From NCBI GenBank assembly GCA_902776985.1, contig CACYSD010000001.1:1-64000 (forward strand): a DNA stretch of 64,000 nt. Reading direction: 5' to 3'. Origin of the DNA: UBA3839 sp902776985. Its GTDB lineage: Bacteria; Bacteroidota; Bacteroidia; Bacteroidales; Bacteroidaceae. The notes beneath the pieces are model-generated. The model worked only from the letters and a program-made list of their open reading frames with translations. It did not search any database and was not told where the DNA came from. Below are positions 43,963 to 52,212 of this stretch, one piece after another. How positions within the stretch are numbered: the stretch's first letter is position 1; every line of letters starts with the position of its first letter. The position numbers and the translations under genes were made by a program.

Positions 43963-44865
43963 CTAAGATACTAAAGGATTATGATTTTTAATTGATAGGA
44001 AATATCCGAGTTTATAGAATGAAAATATATGGAGGGAGGGATGCTTACCAAGGAGATTGGCACGAAGCAAAGGGCGGAAGAGTTTATACAATCCACGGAA
44101 GAGGCTGGCGAGATGCCAGTTATTGAGCCTGTTTGCCATATTCTCTACATGACTGCTACCGTCCATTCGGCCGTCAAGCCCTTTCAATGTCCGAAGTGCC
44201 GTTTCTGTTTTCTCAAGGAACTTGGCATTGTCATCTATGCCAGTATGAATGAGGAAGTTGTCAGTATGGACTATCGAACAACCACGTTTCTTCAGTTCCA
44301 CGCCCAGGAGTGCATCCTCATAGCCGTATTCCTTGCATTGGGAATCGAACTTGATGTTGAGAAACACATCCCTGCGAATCATAAGGTTGAAGGTAGACAA
44401 ATGCTCGTATGGCAACTGACTTCTAAAGCATGCCGCCCTACGCTTGTCAGCTTTGCGTTCATAGCGGTAGCGAAGGGTTCCCGCAGGATTGGGATTGACA
44501 TCCGGATGGCGCAAGCCTCCACACAGCACATCAGCATCCCTGCCTGCATCCAGATAAGCAGAAACAGAGAAATCATCCGGTAACATGGCATCGCTGTCTA
44601 TCATCCAAAGCCATTCGCCGCAAGCCTGATCAGCAAGGGCATTGCGAATCATGGCCCTGCCTAGATTGCTTTCCGGGCGGAACAGCCGCACACCTTCGTC
44701 ATCGGTCAAGGCTTCGAGTGCAGAGACCACATCTGTGTCGGTTGAAGCATCATCACCCACAATAATTTCAAAAGCCTCACCCCACTTTTTGCAGACATGC
44801 AGGAGAGACTTCACAAGCTGAGTACAGTCGTAATTATATGTCGGAATGATGATAGATAATTTCAT
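43963..44865 (-). CDS. Family 2 glycosyltransferase
   Basis: 300-aa GT-A transferase and first gene of the glycosyltransferase cluster. Motifs: LSIIIPTYNYDCTQL, IIVGDDASTD, NLGRAMIRNALAD, WLWMIDSDAML (DxD-type) and the acceptor-side YGYEDALLGVELKKRG (ED motif of GalT/chondroitin-type GT2). It is expressed from a predicted promoter at 44887-44894, divergent from alaS. It may build capsule, O-antigen-like or glycoprotein sugar; no polymerase or flippase gene is present in the window. Confidence 0.9.
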   Translation of the reverse strand: MKLSIIIPTYNYDCTQLVKSLLHVCKKWGEAFEIIVGDDASTDTDVVSALEALTDDEGVRLFRPESNLGRAMIRNALADQACGEWLWMIDSDAMLPDDFSVSAYLDAGRDADVLCGGLRHPDVNPNPAGTLRYRYERKADKRRAACFRSQLPYEHLSTFNLMIRRDVFLNIKFDSQCKEYGYEDALLGVELKKRGCSIVHTDNFLIHTGIDDNAKFLEKTETALRTLKGLDGRMDGSSHVENMANRLNNWHLASLFRGLYKLFRPLLRANLLGKHPSLHIFSFYKLGYFLSIKNHNPLVS

Positions 44866-44886
44866 TGTCTTGCCTCACTTCAAGTG

Positions 44887-44894
44887 CAAAGGTA
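44887..44894 (-). promoter_or_regulatory. Predicted -7 element for the glycosyltransferase cluster
   Basis: Minus-strand TACCTTTG, followed by CACTTG, with a short leader of about 15-20 bases. It is divergent from the alaS box 43 bp away. Confidence 0.55.
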
Positions 44895-44936
44895 TAAAAA
44901 TCTATTTTTATTTTTAAGTTTTCAATTAAAAAGTTG

Positions 44937-44944
44937 TAACTTTG
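44937..44944 (+). promoter_or_regulatory. Predicted -7 element for alaS
   Basis: TAACTTTG followed by CAC. The leader to the alaS ATG at 45080 would be about 130 bases and contains the structured repeats described at 44971-45064. Confidence 0.6.
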
Positions 44945-44970
44945 CACGATAAATTGTAAAACCAAGTCCC

Positions 44971-45064
44971 TTCGAGATATCGGGAATGTCGAAATAACGA
45001 AAAAGCGCCCTCGAAATATCGTTATATCGATATGTCGATATTTCGAAAAAAAAATAAAGGGCGC
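44971..45064 (+). promoter_or_regulatory. Structured, repetitive 5' leader of alaS
   Basis: The leader carries about five versions of a TCGA-(A/T/G)-AT-(A/G/T)-(A/T)CG motif. It also holds two nested perfect inverted repeats: gcgccct/agggcgc (45005-45011 with 45058-45064) and, inside them, cgaaatatcg/cgatatttcg (45012-45021 with 45036-45045). The RNA could fold into one long hairpin ending 15 bases before the start codon. E. coli AlaRS is known to repress its own gene at a palindrome; an autoregulatory role here is inference. Confidence 0.55.
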
Positions 45065-45079
45065 ATAAATTTAAAAATA

Positions 45080-47716
45080 ATGATGACAGCAAAGGAAATA
45101 CGCGAATCATTCAAAAAATTCTTCGAAAGTAAAGGACATGCAATCGTGCCAAGTGCACCAATGGTTATCAAGGATGACCCGACTCTTATGTTCACAAACG
45201 CTGGTATGAACCAGTGGAAAGATATTATCCTCGGTACACGCGACCCTGAGCCACGCCGACGTGCCGATACTCAGAAATGTCTTCGCGTAAGCGGTAAGCA
45301 CAACGACCTTGAGGAAGTAGGTCACGACACCTACCACCACACCATGTTTGAGATGCTTGGTAACTGGTCGTTTGGTGACTATTTCAAAGAAGGCGCAATC
45401 GACATGGCATGGGAATACCTCGTTGATGTCCTTAAGCTCGATCCAAAAGATCTCTATGTAACTGTATTCGAGGGTTCGGAAGAAGAAAACCTGAAGCGCG
45501 ACGATGAAGCAGCTAATTTCTGGCTGAAGCACGTACCTGCTGATCATATCATCAACGGAAACAAGCACGACAACTTCTGGGAAATGGGTGATACAGGCCC
45601 ATGCGGACCATGCTCTGAGATTCACCTCGACTCTCGTACTCCAGAGGAGAAGGCAGCTGTGCCTGGTCGTGAACTCGTAAACAAAGACGACCCACAGGTG
45701 ATTGAAATCTGGAACATCGTGTTCATGCAGTTCAACCGCAAGGCAGACGGAAGTCTCGAACCACTGTCAATGAACGTAATCGACACTGGTATGGGCTTCG
45801 AGCGTCTGGTACGTGCGCTGCAGGGCAAGCACTCCAACTACGACACCGACGTGTTCCAGCCTATCATCCGCGTTCTCAGCGACATGACCGGAATCAAGTA
45901 TGGTGCAGATGAAAAGACAGACGTAGCTATGCGAGTAGTAGCAGACCACCTTCGTGCAATTGCATTCTCCATTGCCGACGGTCAGCTGCCTTCCAACGCC
46001 AAGGCAGGTTATGTCATCCGCCGTATTCTCCGCCGTGCAGTACGCTACGGCTACACTTTCCTCGGGCAGAAGCAGTCATTCATACATAAACTCGTTCCTA
46101 CACTCATCGCAGAGATGGGTGAGGCATTCCCAGAGCTGAGCGCACAGAAAGACCTTATCATGAAGGTCATGAAGGAAGAGGAAGACTCATTCCTCCGCAC
46201 TCTCGAAAACGGAATCCGTCTGCTCAACGGTGTAATGGAAGAGACTCGTCAGGCCGGCAAGACAGAGATTGCAGGCGACAAGGCTTTCACCCTCTTCGAT
46301 ACATTCGGTTTCCCTCTCGACCTCACCGAACTTATCTGCCGTGAGAACGGAATGACTGTTGACGAAGCAGGATTCAATGCAGAAATGCAGAAGCAGAAAG
46401 ACCGTGCCCGCAATGCCGCACAGCGTGAACTCGGCGACTGGCAGGTTGTTGGCTCAGCTTCAGAAGACTCTGTAGTAGAAAGCACCTTCGTTGGCTACGA
46501 CTACACCGAGTACACCTGTCACATCCTCCAATACCGTGAGGTGAAGCAGAAGAAAGGCACCAGCTATGAACTGGTTCTCGACACAACTCCTTTCTATGCA
46601 GAGATGGGTGGTGAAGTCGGTGACCAGGGTGTATTGGTAAGCGAAAACGAAACCATCAACGTGCTCGACGTGAAGAAGGAGAATGGTCTCAGCGTACATA
46701 TTGTTGACCATCTGCCCGAGAATCCAGAAGCAGAATTCATGGCTTGCGTGGATGTTGACAAACGTCATGCAACTGAGGCAAACCACTCATGTACTCACCT
46801 TCTCGATGCAGCACTCCGTGAGGTTCTCGGCACACATGTTGAGCAGAAGGGTTCACTCGTCACTCCAGAAGGACTTCGCTTCGACTTCAGCCACTTTGAA
46901 AAAGTCACTCCAGAGCAGTTGCGTGAGGTTGAACATATAGTTAATGACAAGATTCGTCAGAACATACCTCTCACCGAATACCGTGACTGTCCTATAGAGG
47001 AAGCCAAGAAACTCGGTGCAATTGCACTCTTCGGCGAGAAATACGGTGACCGTGTACGTGTTGTTCAGTTTGGCGACAGCGTAGAATTCTGCGGTGGATG
47101 CCATGTTAAAGCAACAGGTCAGATCGGTATGGTTCGCATCGTGAGCGAAAGCAGCATCGCAGCCGGAGTTCGTCGTATCGAAGCCATCACCGGTAAGAAA
47201 GTTGAAGAGCAGCTGGATCGTATGCAAGACATCATTACAGATCTCAGAAACCTCTTTAACAACGCTCCAGACCTTATCGCAACCATCCGCAAGAACATAG
47301 AGGAAAACGCAGAGCTGAAAAAGAGCGTTGAGGAATTCGCAGCACAGAAGGCTCAGCAGTTCAAAAAAGTCTTCCTGGAAAAGGCTGAGACCATCAATGG
47401 TGTCAAAGTTATTTCAGGTGTTGCACCAATCAATGCACAAAACGCAAAAGACATTGCCTTCCAGTTCAGAGCACAGTTCCCAGAACAGCTCCTCGTTGTT
47501 ATCGGTGCATTGAACAACGGCAAGCCCAACCTCACTGTGGCATTCTCTGATGACCTTGTTGCTGCAGGCAAGAATGCAGGCAAGATTATCCGCGACGCAG
47601 CCAAGCTCATGCAAGGCGGCGGCGGTGGTCAGCCTCACTTCGCAACTGCAGGCGGTAAGGATCCTAACAGCGTGCAGGATGCCGTAAACAAAGTAATTGA
47701 ATTGGCAGAACTTTAA
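45080..47716 (+). CDS. alaS: Alanyl-tRNA synthetase
   Basis: Charges tRNA-Ala with alanine and edits mischarged Ser/Gly. The frame is open from 45032, but the ATG at 45080 (or 45083) gives the family N-terminus M(M)TAKEIRESFKKFFESKGH; 878 aa is normal. Class II catalytic core: VPSAPMVIKDDPTLMFTNAGMNQWKD, RVSGKHNDLEEVGHDTYHHTMFEMLGNWSFGDYF, and WNIVFMQFNR with GMGFERL. The editing domain has HSCTHLLDAALR and CGGCHVKATG zinc ligands. The C-terminal C-Ala domain ends with GGGGGQPHFATAGG. It is preceded by an unusual structured leader; the tandem-repeat protein gene follows after 17 bp. Confidence 0.97.
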   Translation: MMTAKEIRESFKKFFESKGHAIVPSAPMVIKDDPTLMFTNAGMNQWKDIILGTRDPEPRRRADTQKCLRVSGKHNDLEEVGHDTYHHTMFEMLGNWSFGDYFKEGAIDMAWEYLVDVLKLDPKDLYVTVFEGSEEENLKRDDEAANFWLKHVPADHIINGNKHDNFWEMGDTGPCGPCSEIHLDSRTPEEKAAVPGRELVNKDDPQVIEIWNIVFMQFNRKADGSLEPLSMNVIDTGMGFERLVRALQGKHSNYDTDVFQPIIRVLSDMTGIKYGADEKTDVAMRVVADHLRAIAFSIADGQLPSNAKAGYVIRRILRRAVRYGYTFLGQKQSFIHKLVPTLIAEMGEAFPELSAQKDLIMKVMKEEEDSFLRTLENGIRLLNGVMEETRQAGKTEIAGDKAFTLFDTFGFPLDLTELICRENGMTVDEAGFNAEMQKQKDRARNAAQRELGDWQVVGSASEDSVVESTFVGYDYTEYTCHILQYREVKQKKGTSYELVLDTTPFYAEMGGEVGDQGVLVSENETINVLDVKKENGLSVHIVDHLPENPEAEFMACVDVDKRHATEANHSCTHLLDAALREVLGTHVEQKGSLVTPEGLRFDFSHFEKVTPEQLREVEHIVNDKIRQNIPLTEYRDCPIEEAKKLGAIALFGEKYGDRVRVVQFGDSVEFCGGCHVKATGQIGMVRIVSESSIAAGVRRIEAITGKKVEEQLDRMQDIITDLRNLFNNAPDLIATIRKNIEENAELKKSVEEFAAQKAQQFKKVFLEKAETINGVKVISGVAPINAQNAKDIAFQFRAQFPEQLLVVIGALNNGKPNLTVAFSDDLVAAGKNAGKIIRDAAKLMQGGGGGQPHFATAGGKDPNSVQDAVNKVIELAEL

Positions 47717-47733
47717 CAAAAACTCCTACCCCC

Positions 47734-48165
47734 ATGAAACACTTACTTTCTAAAAAAGGAATCATAGGTGCATTGTTGCTTCTGGCGACAGGCACAGCAC
47801 CTGTAGCGGCTCAGACCGTTTACGACGGTTCTAACCGCAGTATCGGTACAATCAGCAGTGATGGGACAGTGCGCGACGGCTCTAACCGCAGCATCGGCAC
47901 CATCAGTAGCGATGGCATAGTACGCGATGGTTCTAACCGCAGTGTGGGTTACATCAGCAGCGACGGCACCATCCGCGACGGTTCTAACCGAAGCATTGGC
48001 AAAGTAGAAAGTAACGGCACTGTGCGCGACGGATCCAACCGCCAGATTGGCAGCATCAGCAGTGACGGCACTGTGCGCGACGGATCCAACCGCCAGATTG
48101 GACAAGCTAAGGGGGTGAAGCGAGAATGGGCAGCCGTATTCTTTTTCTTCTCGCTATTTAAGTAA
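47734..48165 (+). CDS. Secreted tandem-repeat protein (beta-flower-like)
   Basis: 143-aa exported protein. The signal peptide ends at APVAAQ. Five full 17-residue repeats plus a partial sixth follow, consensus DGSNRSIGTISSDGTVR, covering almost the whole mature chain. A hydrophobic C-terminus (WAAVFFFFSLFK) is attached after a basic stretch (GVKREW). The repeat resembles Bacteroidetes small proteins annotated as 5-fold beta-flower; function unknown. Near-identical repeats imply recent duplication or conversion. It lies 17 bp after alaS, so it is possibly co-transcribed, and convergent with the helicase gene 8 bp away. Confidence 0.8.
   Translation: MKHLLSKKGIIGALLLLATGTAPVAAQTVYDGSNRSIGTISSDGTVRDGSNRSIGTISSDGIVRDGSNRSVGYISSDGTIRDGSNRSIGKVESNGTVRDGSNRQIGSISSDGTVRDGSNRQIGQAKGVKREWAAVFFFFSLFK
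47824..48108 (+). repeat. 51-bp tandem repeat, about 5.6 copies
   Basis: In-frame 51-bp units starting gacggttctaaccgcag at 47824, 47875, 47926, 47977 and 48028, with a partial unit from 48079. Adjacent units differ by a few bases; the last two begin almost identically (gacggatccaaccgccagat). Slippage could change the copy number. Confidence 0.85.
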
Positions 48166-48173
48166 AAAAGGCG

Positions 48174-49568
48174 TCAAAAATTTACAAGATAGACTTTTTC
48201 TGTGGCTCTGGTTATTGCCGTGTACAACCAACGGTAATAGTCAGGGCCTATCATTTCTTCGGTCATGTACCCCTGATCAATGAACACATGACCCCACTGC
48301 CCACCCTGCGCCTTATGACAAGTCACAGCATAGGCGTACTTCAACTGTAGTGCATTGAAATACGGATCTTCCTTGAGTTTCTTCAGTCGGTCTTGCTTAT
48401 TTGGAATGTCAGCATAGTCGGCAAGCACCTCTTCTGTAAGTTTCTGCTGATGTTCAGGAGTGAGCGAAGGCGCCTCCTCATGCAGAGTGTCGAGCAGGAC
48501 AGTCGCTTCAAACTCATAGTCATCATAATCGGGCAACGCCAGCACACAATCGGCAAATCGGAATCCATAGAACTCCCTGACATGACGCACTCTCCTAACC
48601 CTGCAAATATCTCCATTGGCAAGAAATGAAACAGAAGCCCCCTCTAACTCCCCTGAAGGGAGCTGTGGCTTCACCCAATAATAATTATTCTTAGCAATCA
48701 TCACCATGTCACGGGAGGTCAGTTCATCCTCGTAATCCAATATCTGCGCACGAATGCCACGATTGTAAATCACTGCACGCTTGTTGCTTCTGCAAATCAC
48801 TATAGTATCATCCGTACCATAGCGGGCATAACAGGAATCTAGAGTATCTATCAGTTCGTCACCAGGAACTTTCACTATGTCAGCAAATCCGTCGAGATGA
48901 AACTGCGGGAAGGCAGACGTCAGACCTTTGGCTATCAGCTGACGAAGCATAGTGGCATTGAAAAGAATACCAGACTGCTCCGACTGACGCACCACCTGCT
49001 CCAGACGAGCAACGAACAGAGTTAGTCCGAACATCTCCAACGTATCAGGTTGCAATGCCGGACTGAGAGTTTCACCCACTGGTGGCAACTGAGCTGTATC
49101 ACCCACCAGCAGCAGACGGCAATGACGTTCACTGCCGTAAACAAACTGTATCAGGTCGTCCAACACTTTACCCTCATCAATCATCGAAGCCTCATCAACT
49201 ATAAACAATGTCTGTTTCAGACTGTTAAAGCCAAGAGAGAAGGAATCAAGCTGCAAAATAGACTTCTGACGATAAATCGTCTTGTGAATAGTATATGCCT
49301 GATGCTCTGAATAAAGTGAAAAGACTTTCGCAGCACGACCAGTAGGAGCCATAAGCACACAGTTATACTCCATCTGCTCCATCGTTCGCACAAAAGCACC
49401 GACGAGAGATGTCTTTCCTGTTCCTGCATAACCAAGAAGCACACCTACCGATTTGTCATCCTGCGACAGAACAAAATCAGCCAAAACTGATGCCATTTTC
49501 TCCTGGTCAGAAGTCGGAGAAAAGGCAAAATTCTGCAGAATTTGTTCCTTTATATAATCATTAAGCAT
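48174..49568 (-). CDS. RecD/UvrD-type ATP-dependent DNA helicase
   Basis: 464-aa superfamily 1 helicase of the short RecD-like type common in Bacteroidetes, probably acting in DNA repair or replication. Motifs: Walker A GYAGTGKTS (about 45-53), APTGRAAKV, Walker B LFIVDEASM, motif III GDTAQLPPVG, and the C-terminal UvrD_C_2 motifs YAVTCHKAQGGQWGHVFID and WLYTAITRA. Residues about 300-312 (QLPSGELEGASVS) interrupt the usual link between NNYYWV and FLANGD and are an in-frame copy of the dispersed repeat. All catalytic motifs are intact. Confidence 0.9.
   Translation of the reverse strand: MLNDYIKEQILQNFAFSPTSDQEKMASVLADFVLSQDDKSVGVLLGYAGTGKTSLVGAFVRTMEQMEYNCVLMAPTGRAAKVFSLYSEHQAYTIHKTIYRQKSILQLDSFSLGFNSLKQTLFIVDEASMIDEGKVLDDLIQFVYGSERHCRLLLVGDTAQLPPVGETLSPALQPDTLEMFGLTLFVARLEQVVRQSEQSGILFNATMLRQLIAKGLTSAFPQFHLDGFADIVKVPGDELIDTLDSCYARYGTDDTIVICRSNKRAVIYNRGIRAQILDYEDELTSRDMVMIAKNNYYWVKPQLPSGELEGASVSFLANGDICRVRRVRHVREFYGFRFADCVLALPDYDDYEFEATVLLDTLHEEAPSLTPEHQQKLTEEVLADYADIPNKQDRLKKLKEDPYFNALQLKYAYAVTCHKAQGGQWGHVFIDQGYMTEEMIGPDYYRWLYTAITRATEKVYLVNF
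48634..48670. repeat. G/C-rich dispersed element inside the helicase gene
   Basis: gaagccccctctaactcccc, then tgaagggagctgtggct, matches the serpin-side copy (3392-3417 read on the minus strand, which also codes EAPSNS) in sequence but in a different reading frame. It adds about 12 residues in frame. Confidence 0.65.
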
Positions 49569-49620
49569 ATTTTTTCAAAAAAAATCTATAGAAAACGCAA
49601 CACAATTGATTTCTTTTCAT

Positions 49621-49628
49621 TATTTTTG
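49621..49628 (+). promoter_or_regulatory. Predicted -7 element for the 49711 operon
   Basis: TATTTTTG followed by CA. Leader about 80 bases to the ATG at 49711. The 142-bp gap is divergent with the helicase gene. Confidence 0.5.
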
Positions 49629-49710
49629 CAACCAAGTTGTGTACTATACCAAAAGTCACAGTGCAAAATTATAGATAAAATTTTAAAATAATAATATCAT
49701 ACCACTAAAA

Positions 49711-50400
49711 ATGAACAAAAAAAGCTTAATCAACATTGTGTTAGTTGTATGTACTCTGGGGCTTATGTATGCCTGCTTCATGAGTATATATAGCGACATC
49801 GCATTCGATGAAGAGAAAGAAATTCGTGAAAACGCAGTAAAAGCACGCCTGATGCAAATCCGCGATGCAGAAGAAAGTTTCAAAAAAGCAAACGGACACT
49901 TCTGCAGCACACTCGACTCACTGATCGACTTCGTCAAGAACGGCAAGACAGTCGACAAAGTCATCAAGGAAGGCGAACTCTCTGACGACCAGCTTGAAGC
50001 TGGTATGACAGAGCGCGAAGCAATCCTCAAGGGAATCATCAAGCGTGATACTATCTGGATTAAGGCAAGCGAAGCTCTCAACATCTCATGCCCAGATTCT
50101 CTCAAGTACGTACCTGTAGGTAGAGAAGGTGCTCTCATCCAGCTCAACCTCGCAGACCGCGTAAACGAGAAGACTTACGAAATGGAAACTCTCATCGAGT
50201 TCCGTGCATCTCTCGACGACTACATGTACGGTGTAGCTGAAAAGCGCATCCGCAACATGAAGACCGACCTCAAGAAGCGTGGTAAAAACCGTGCAGACCT
50301 CTTCGACGAAGCAGGTGACGACTACGACGGAGAATGGTACGGACTCCGTATGGGTGACCTCAAAGATGCCAGCAACAAGATGGCTGGTAACTGGGAATGA
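49711..50400 (+). CDS. Pilin-like single-span membrane protein, function unknown
   Basis: 229-aa protein with one N-terminal membrane helix (about 6-26, INIVLVVCTLGLMYACFMSIY). The following segment (KARLMQIRDAEESFKKANGHFCSTLDSLIDFVKNG) recalls the start of type IV pilins and type II pseudopilins, with the same alternation of Arg/Ala, then an aromatic residue and a Leu-rich loop. No prepilin peptidase cleavage motif (G/FT-x-E) is evident. The rest is charged and hydrophilic. Its stop overlaps the start of the DUF3822 gene by 4 bp (ATGA). Found as part of a conserved-looking block with rsmD; function not known to me. Confidence 0.65.
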   Translation: MNKKSLINIVLVVCTLGLMYACFMSIYSDIAFDEEKEIRENAVKARLMQIRDAEESFKKANGHFCSTLDSLIDFVKNGKTVDKVIKEGELSDDQLEAGMTEREAILKGIIKRDTIWIKASEALNISCPDSLKYVPVGREGALIQLNLADRVNEKTYEMETLIEFRASLDDYMYGVAEKRIRNMKTDLKKRGKNRADLFDEAGDDYDGEWYGLRMGDLKDASNKMAGNWE

Positions 50401-51209
50401 TTCAAGAAAACAACACACCTAAAAGCTTGTCCATCCGCATCAGTACGGATGGGCTTGCTTTTTGTGTATATACCCCAAACAGCGAACCACACTACACCTA
50501 TAAGCGTTGGCAAGTCAAACCCATCATGTCAATGGCTGCCAACCTGAAAGAAGCACTGACCAACGAACCCATCCTCCATGGACAGTTCCAGCGCGTCAAT
50601 GTGCTTATCTCAACACCGCAGTTCACCACATTGCCAGTAATGGCATTCCAGCGCGACAAGATTGAGGACGTATTCCAGTTTGTCTTCCCAAAGACACAAA
50701 ACTACCACGTCACCTACAACCTACTGCGACGTTCAGGAGTTGCGATTATCTTCGGCATAGACCGACATGTTCGTCAGCTCATCCTTGACGACTATCCACG
50801 CGCACGCTTCTACGCTGCCGCTTCCACCCTCTCCGAATTTCTTAGCGAGAAAAGCCTGATAGGTTCTCACCGCAAGATGTATGTCTACCTTCACGAAGGA
50901 GAAATGACTCTCTACTGCTTCAACAAAGGACTCATCACCTTCGCCAATACCTACAGCGTCAAAGGAGTAAATGACTGCCAGTATTACATTCTCAATGTAT
51001 GGCAGCAGCTCCATTACGACCAACTCGACGACACTCTCGCCATCATCTCCGACGAGGCAGATGCCAGCCCACTCGCTGACAAACTACTCTACTTCATCAA
51101 AGACACCAAACTCATTCAGGCATCAGAGGACTTCCGCGACACACTCACAGCCAACGAATCCAACAACATGCCTTACGACCTGCAGACACTCCTCGTCTGC
51201 GGCTTCTAG
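50397..51209 (+). CDS. DUF3822 family protein
   Basis: 270-aa cytosolic protein recognisable as DUF3822, a Bacteroidetes family usually next to rsmD, as here. It has no signal peptide or membrane span. The alternation of beta-strands and helices (LSIRISTDGLAFCVY near the N-terminus, KMYVYLHEGEMTLYCFNKGLITFANTY in the middle) suggests an actin/ATPase-like fold similar to PilM/GspL proteins; this is inference. Translation is coupled to the preceding pilin-like gene by a 4-bp overlap. Function unknown. Confidence 0.8.
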   Translation: MIQENNTPKSLSIRISTDGLAFCVYTPNSEPHYTYKRWQVKPIMSMAANLKEALTNEPILHGQFQRVNVLISTPQFTTLPVMAFQRDKIEDVFQFVFPKTQNYHVTYNLLRRSGVAIIFGIDRHVRQLILDDYPRARFYAAASTLSEFLSEKSLIGSHRKMYVYLHEGEMTLYCFNKGLITFANTYSVKGVNDCQYYILNVWQQLHYDQLDDTLAIISDEADASPLADKLLYFIKDTKLIQASEDFRDTLTANESNNMPYDLQTLLVCGF

Positions 51210-51216
51210 AAAAGAA

Positions 51217-51276
51217 GACCCTCCCCCCTTACCCCTCCCATGTAGGGAGTGGAGTAGTAAGAACCATCCAGACGGG
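51217..51276. repeat. G/C-rich palindromic dispersed element, copy before rsmD
   Basis: gaccctcccccctt, arms cccctccca/tagggagtgg, then agtagtaagaaccatccagacggg, a degenerate form of the CCATCCGGATGG core. It occupies most of the 105-bp gap between the DUF3822 gene and rsmD. Confidence 0.6.
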
Positions 51277-51314
51277 ATTTTTAGTACTATCGCTTCACGC
51301 TTCACATTATTTGC

Positions 51315-51869
51315 ATGCGGATCATCGGTGGTAAATACAAACATAAGAGAATAGACGTACCAGGAACATTCAAGGCACGTCCCACTACCGATTTCGCCAA
51401 GGAAAGCCTTTTCAACATCCTTCACAACGTATATGTGGACTTTGATTCCGCACCCACTGTGCTTGACCTCTTTGCGGGAACGGGCAGCATAAGCCTCGAA
51501 TTCCTTTCACGAGGTTGCGGACGTGTGGTAAGCGTTGAGAAAGACTACAAGCACTACCAGTTCCTACAACGCACATGCCGTCAATTAGGTGACAAGGCAT
51601 GGATGCCCCTCCATGCCGACGTATTTAAATATGTGCAACGGGCCAGCACTCAGTTTGACATTATCTTCGCTGACCCACCCTACACTCTCGAGAACCTTGC
51701 TGACATTCCTTCCGCTGTATTCGGAGCAAACCTCCTTGCTCCCGACGGCATCTTCATTCTCGAACACGGCAAGGACTATTCATTCGAAAACGACCCACAC
51801 TTCCTGGAGCACAGGAACTATGGGTCGGTCAACTTCACCTTCTTCCAGAAGAAAAAGGAAGAAAACTAA
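51315..51869 (+). CDS. rsmD: 16S rRNA m2G966 methyltransferase
   Basis: Methylates G966 of 16S rRNA (30S assembly). 184 aa, class I SAM-dependent fold. Motifs: N-terminal MRIIGGKYKHKRI and ARPTTDFAKESLFNIL; SAM-binding VLDLFAGTGSISLEFLSRG; catalytic DIIFADPPY. Length is normal. It ends by overlapping the ybjQ-like gene on the opposite strand by 4 bp. Confidence 0.94.
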   Translation: MRIIGGKYKHKRIDVPGTFKARPTTDFAKESLFNILHNVYVDFDSAPTVLDLFAGTGSISLEFLSRGCGRVVSVEKDYKHYQFLQRTCRQLGDKAWMPLHADVFKYVQRASTQFDIIFADPPYTLENLADIPSAVFGANLLAPDGIFILEHGKDYSFENDPHFLEHRNYGSVNFTFFQKKKEEN

Positions 51870-52183
51870 ATCACTACAGCAGTACCGCTGCAGGCAACCA
51901 TGAGCATGGAGCCGGAATTGCCTACTGTCTCGTAGTCGATATCCACTCCTACTATGGCGTTGGCATTTAGAGCTGCTGCACGTTGGGAGATTTCACGAAG
52001 TGCATTTTCCTTTGCTTCTATTAGTACTTTCTCATAACTGTTGCTGCGTCCTCCGAAGATGTCGCGAAGACCAGCCTTGAAATCCTTGAAGAAATTTGCA
52101 CCGATAATAACTTCACTTGTGACAATACCGCAATACATCTGTATTGGGTGTCCTTCAATTGTAGGTGTTGTTGTTATTAACAT
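51866..52183 (-). CDS. YbjQ family protein (UPF0145)
   Basis: 105-aa cytosolic protein of the YbjQ/heavy-metal-binding-like family; forms pentamers in solved relatives, function not established. Family motifs: VTSEVIIGANFFKDFKAGLRDIFGGRSNSYE, AREISQRAAALNANAIVGVDIDYE (sequence begins ALREISQ here) and a closing hydrophobic strand MLMVACSGTAVVI. Length is normal. It lies 29 bp downstream of a membrane-protein gene, probably in one operon. Confidence 0.92.
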   Translation of the reverse strand: MLITTTPTIEGHPIQMYCGIVTSEVIIGANFFKDFKAGLRDIFGGRSNSYEKVLIEAKENALREISQRAAALNANAIVGVDIDYETVGNSGSMLMVACSGTAVVI

Positions 52184-52212
52184 AATAGTTTTAGTTGATT
52201 GTAAAGGACTAA

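Noticed and set aside
44985..45064. Factor-independent terminator or T-box before alaS
   Set aside because: No T-run follows the stems on the plus strand and no T-box sequence is present; left as an unexplained leader structure.
47824..48108. CRISPR-like regular repeats
   Set aside because: Units are contiguous, without unique spacers, and are in frame in a secreted protein.
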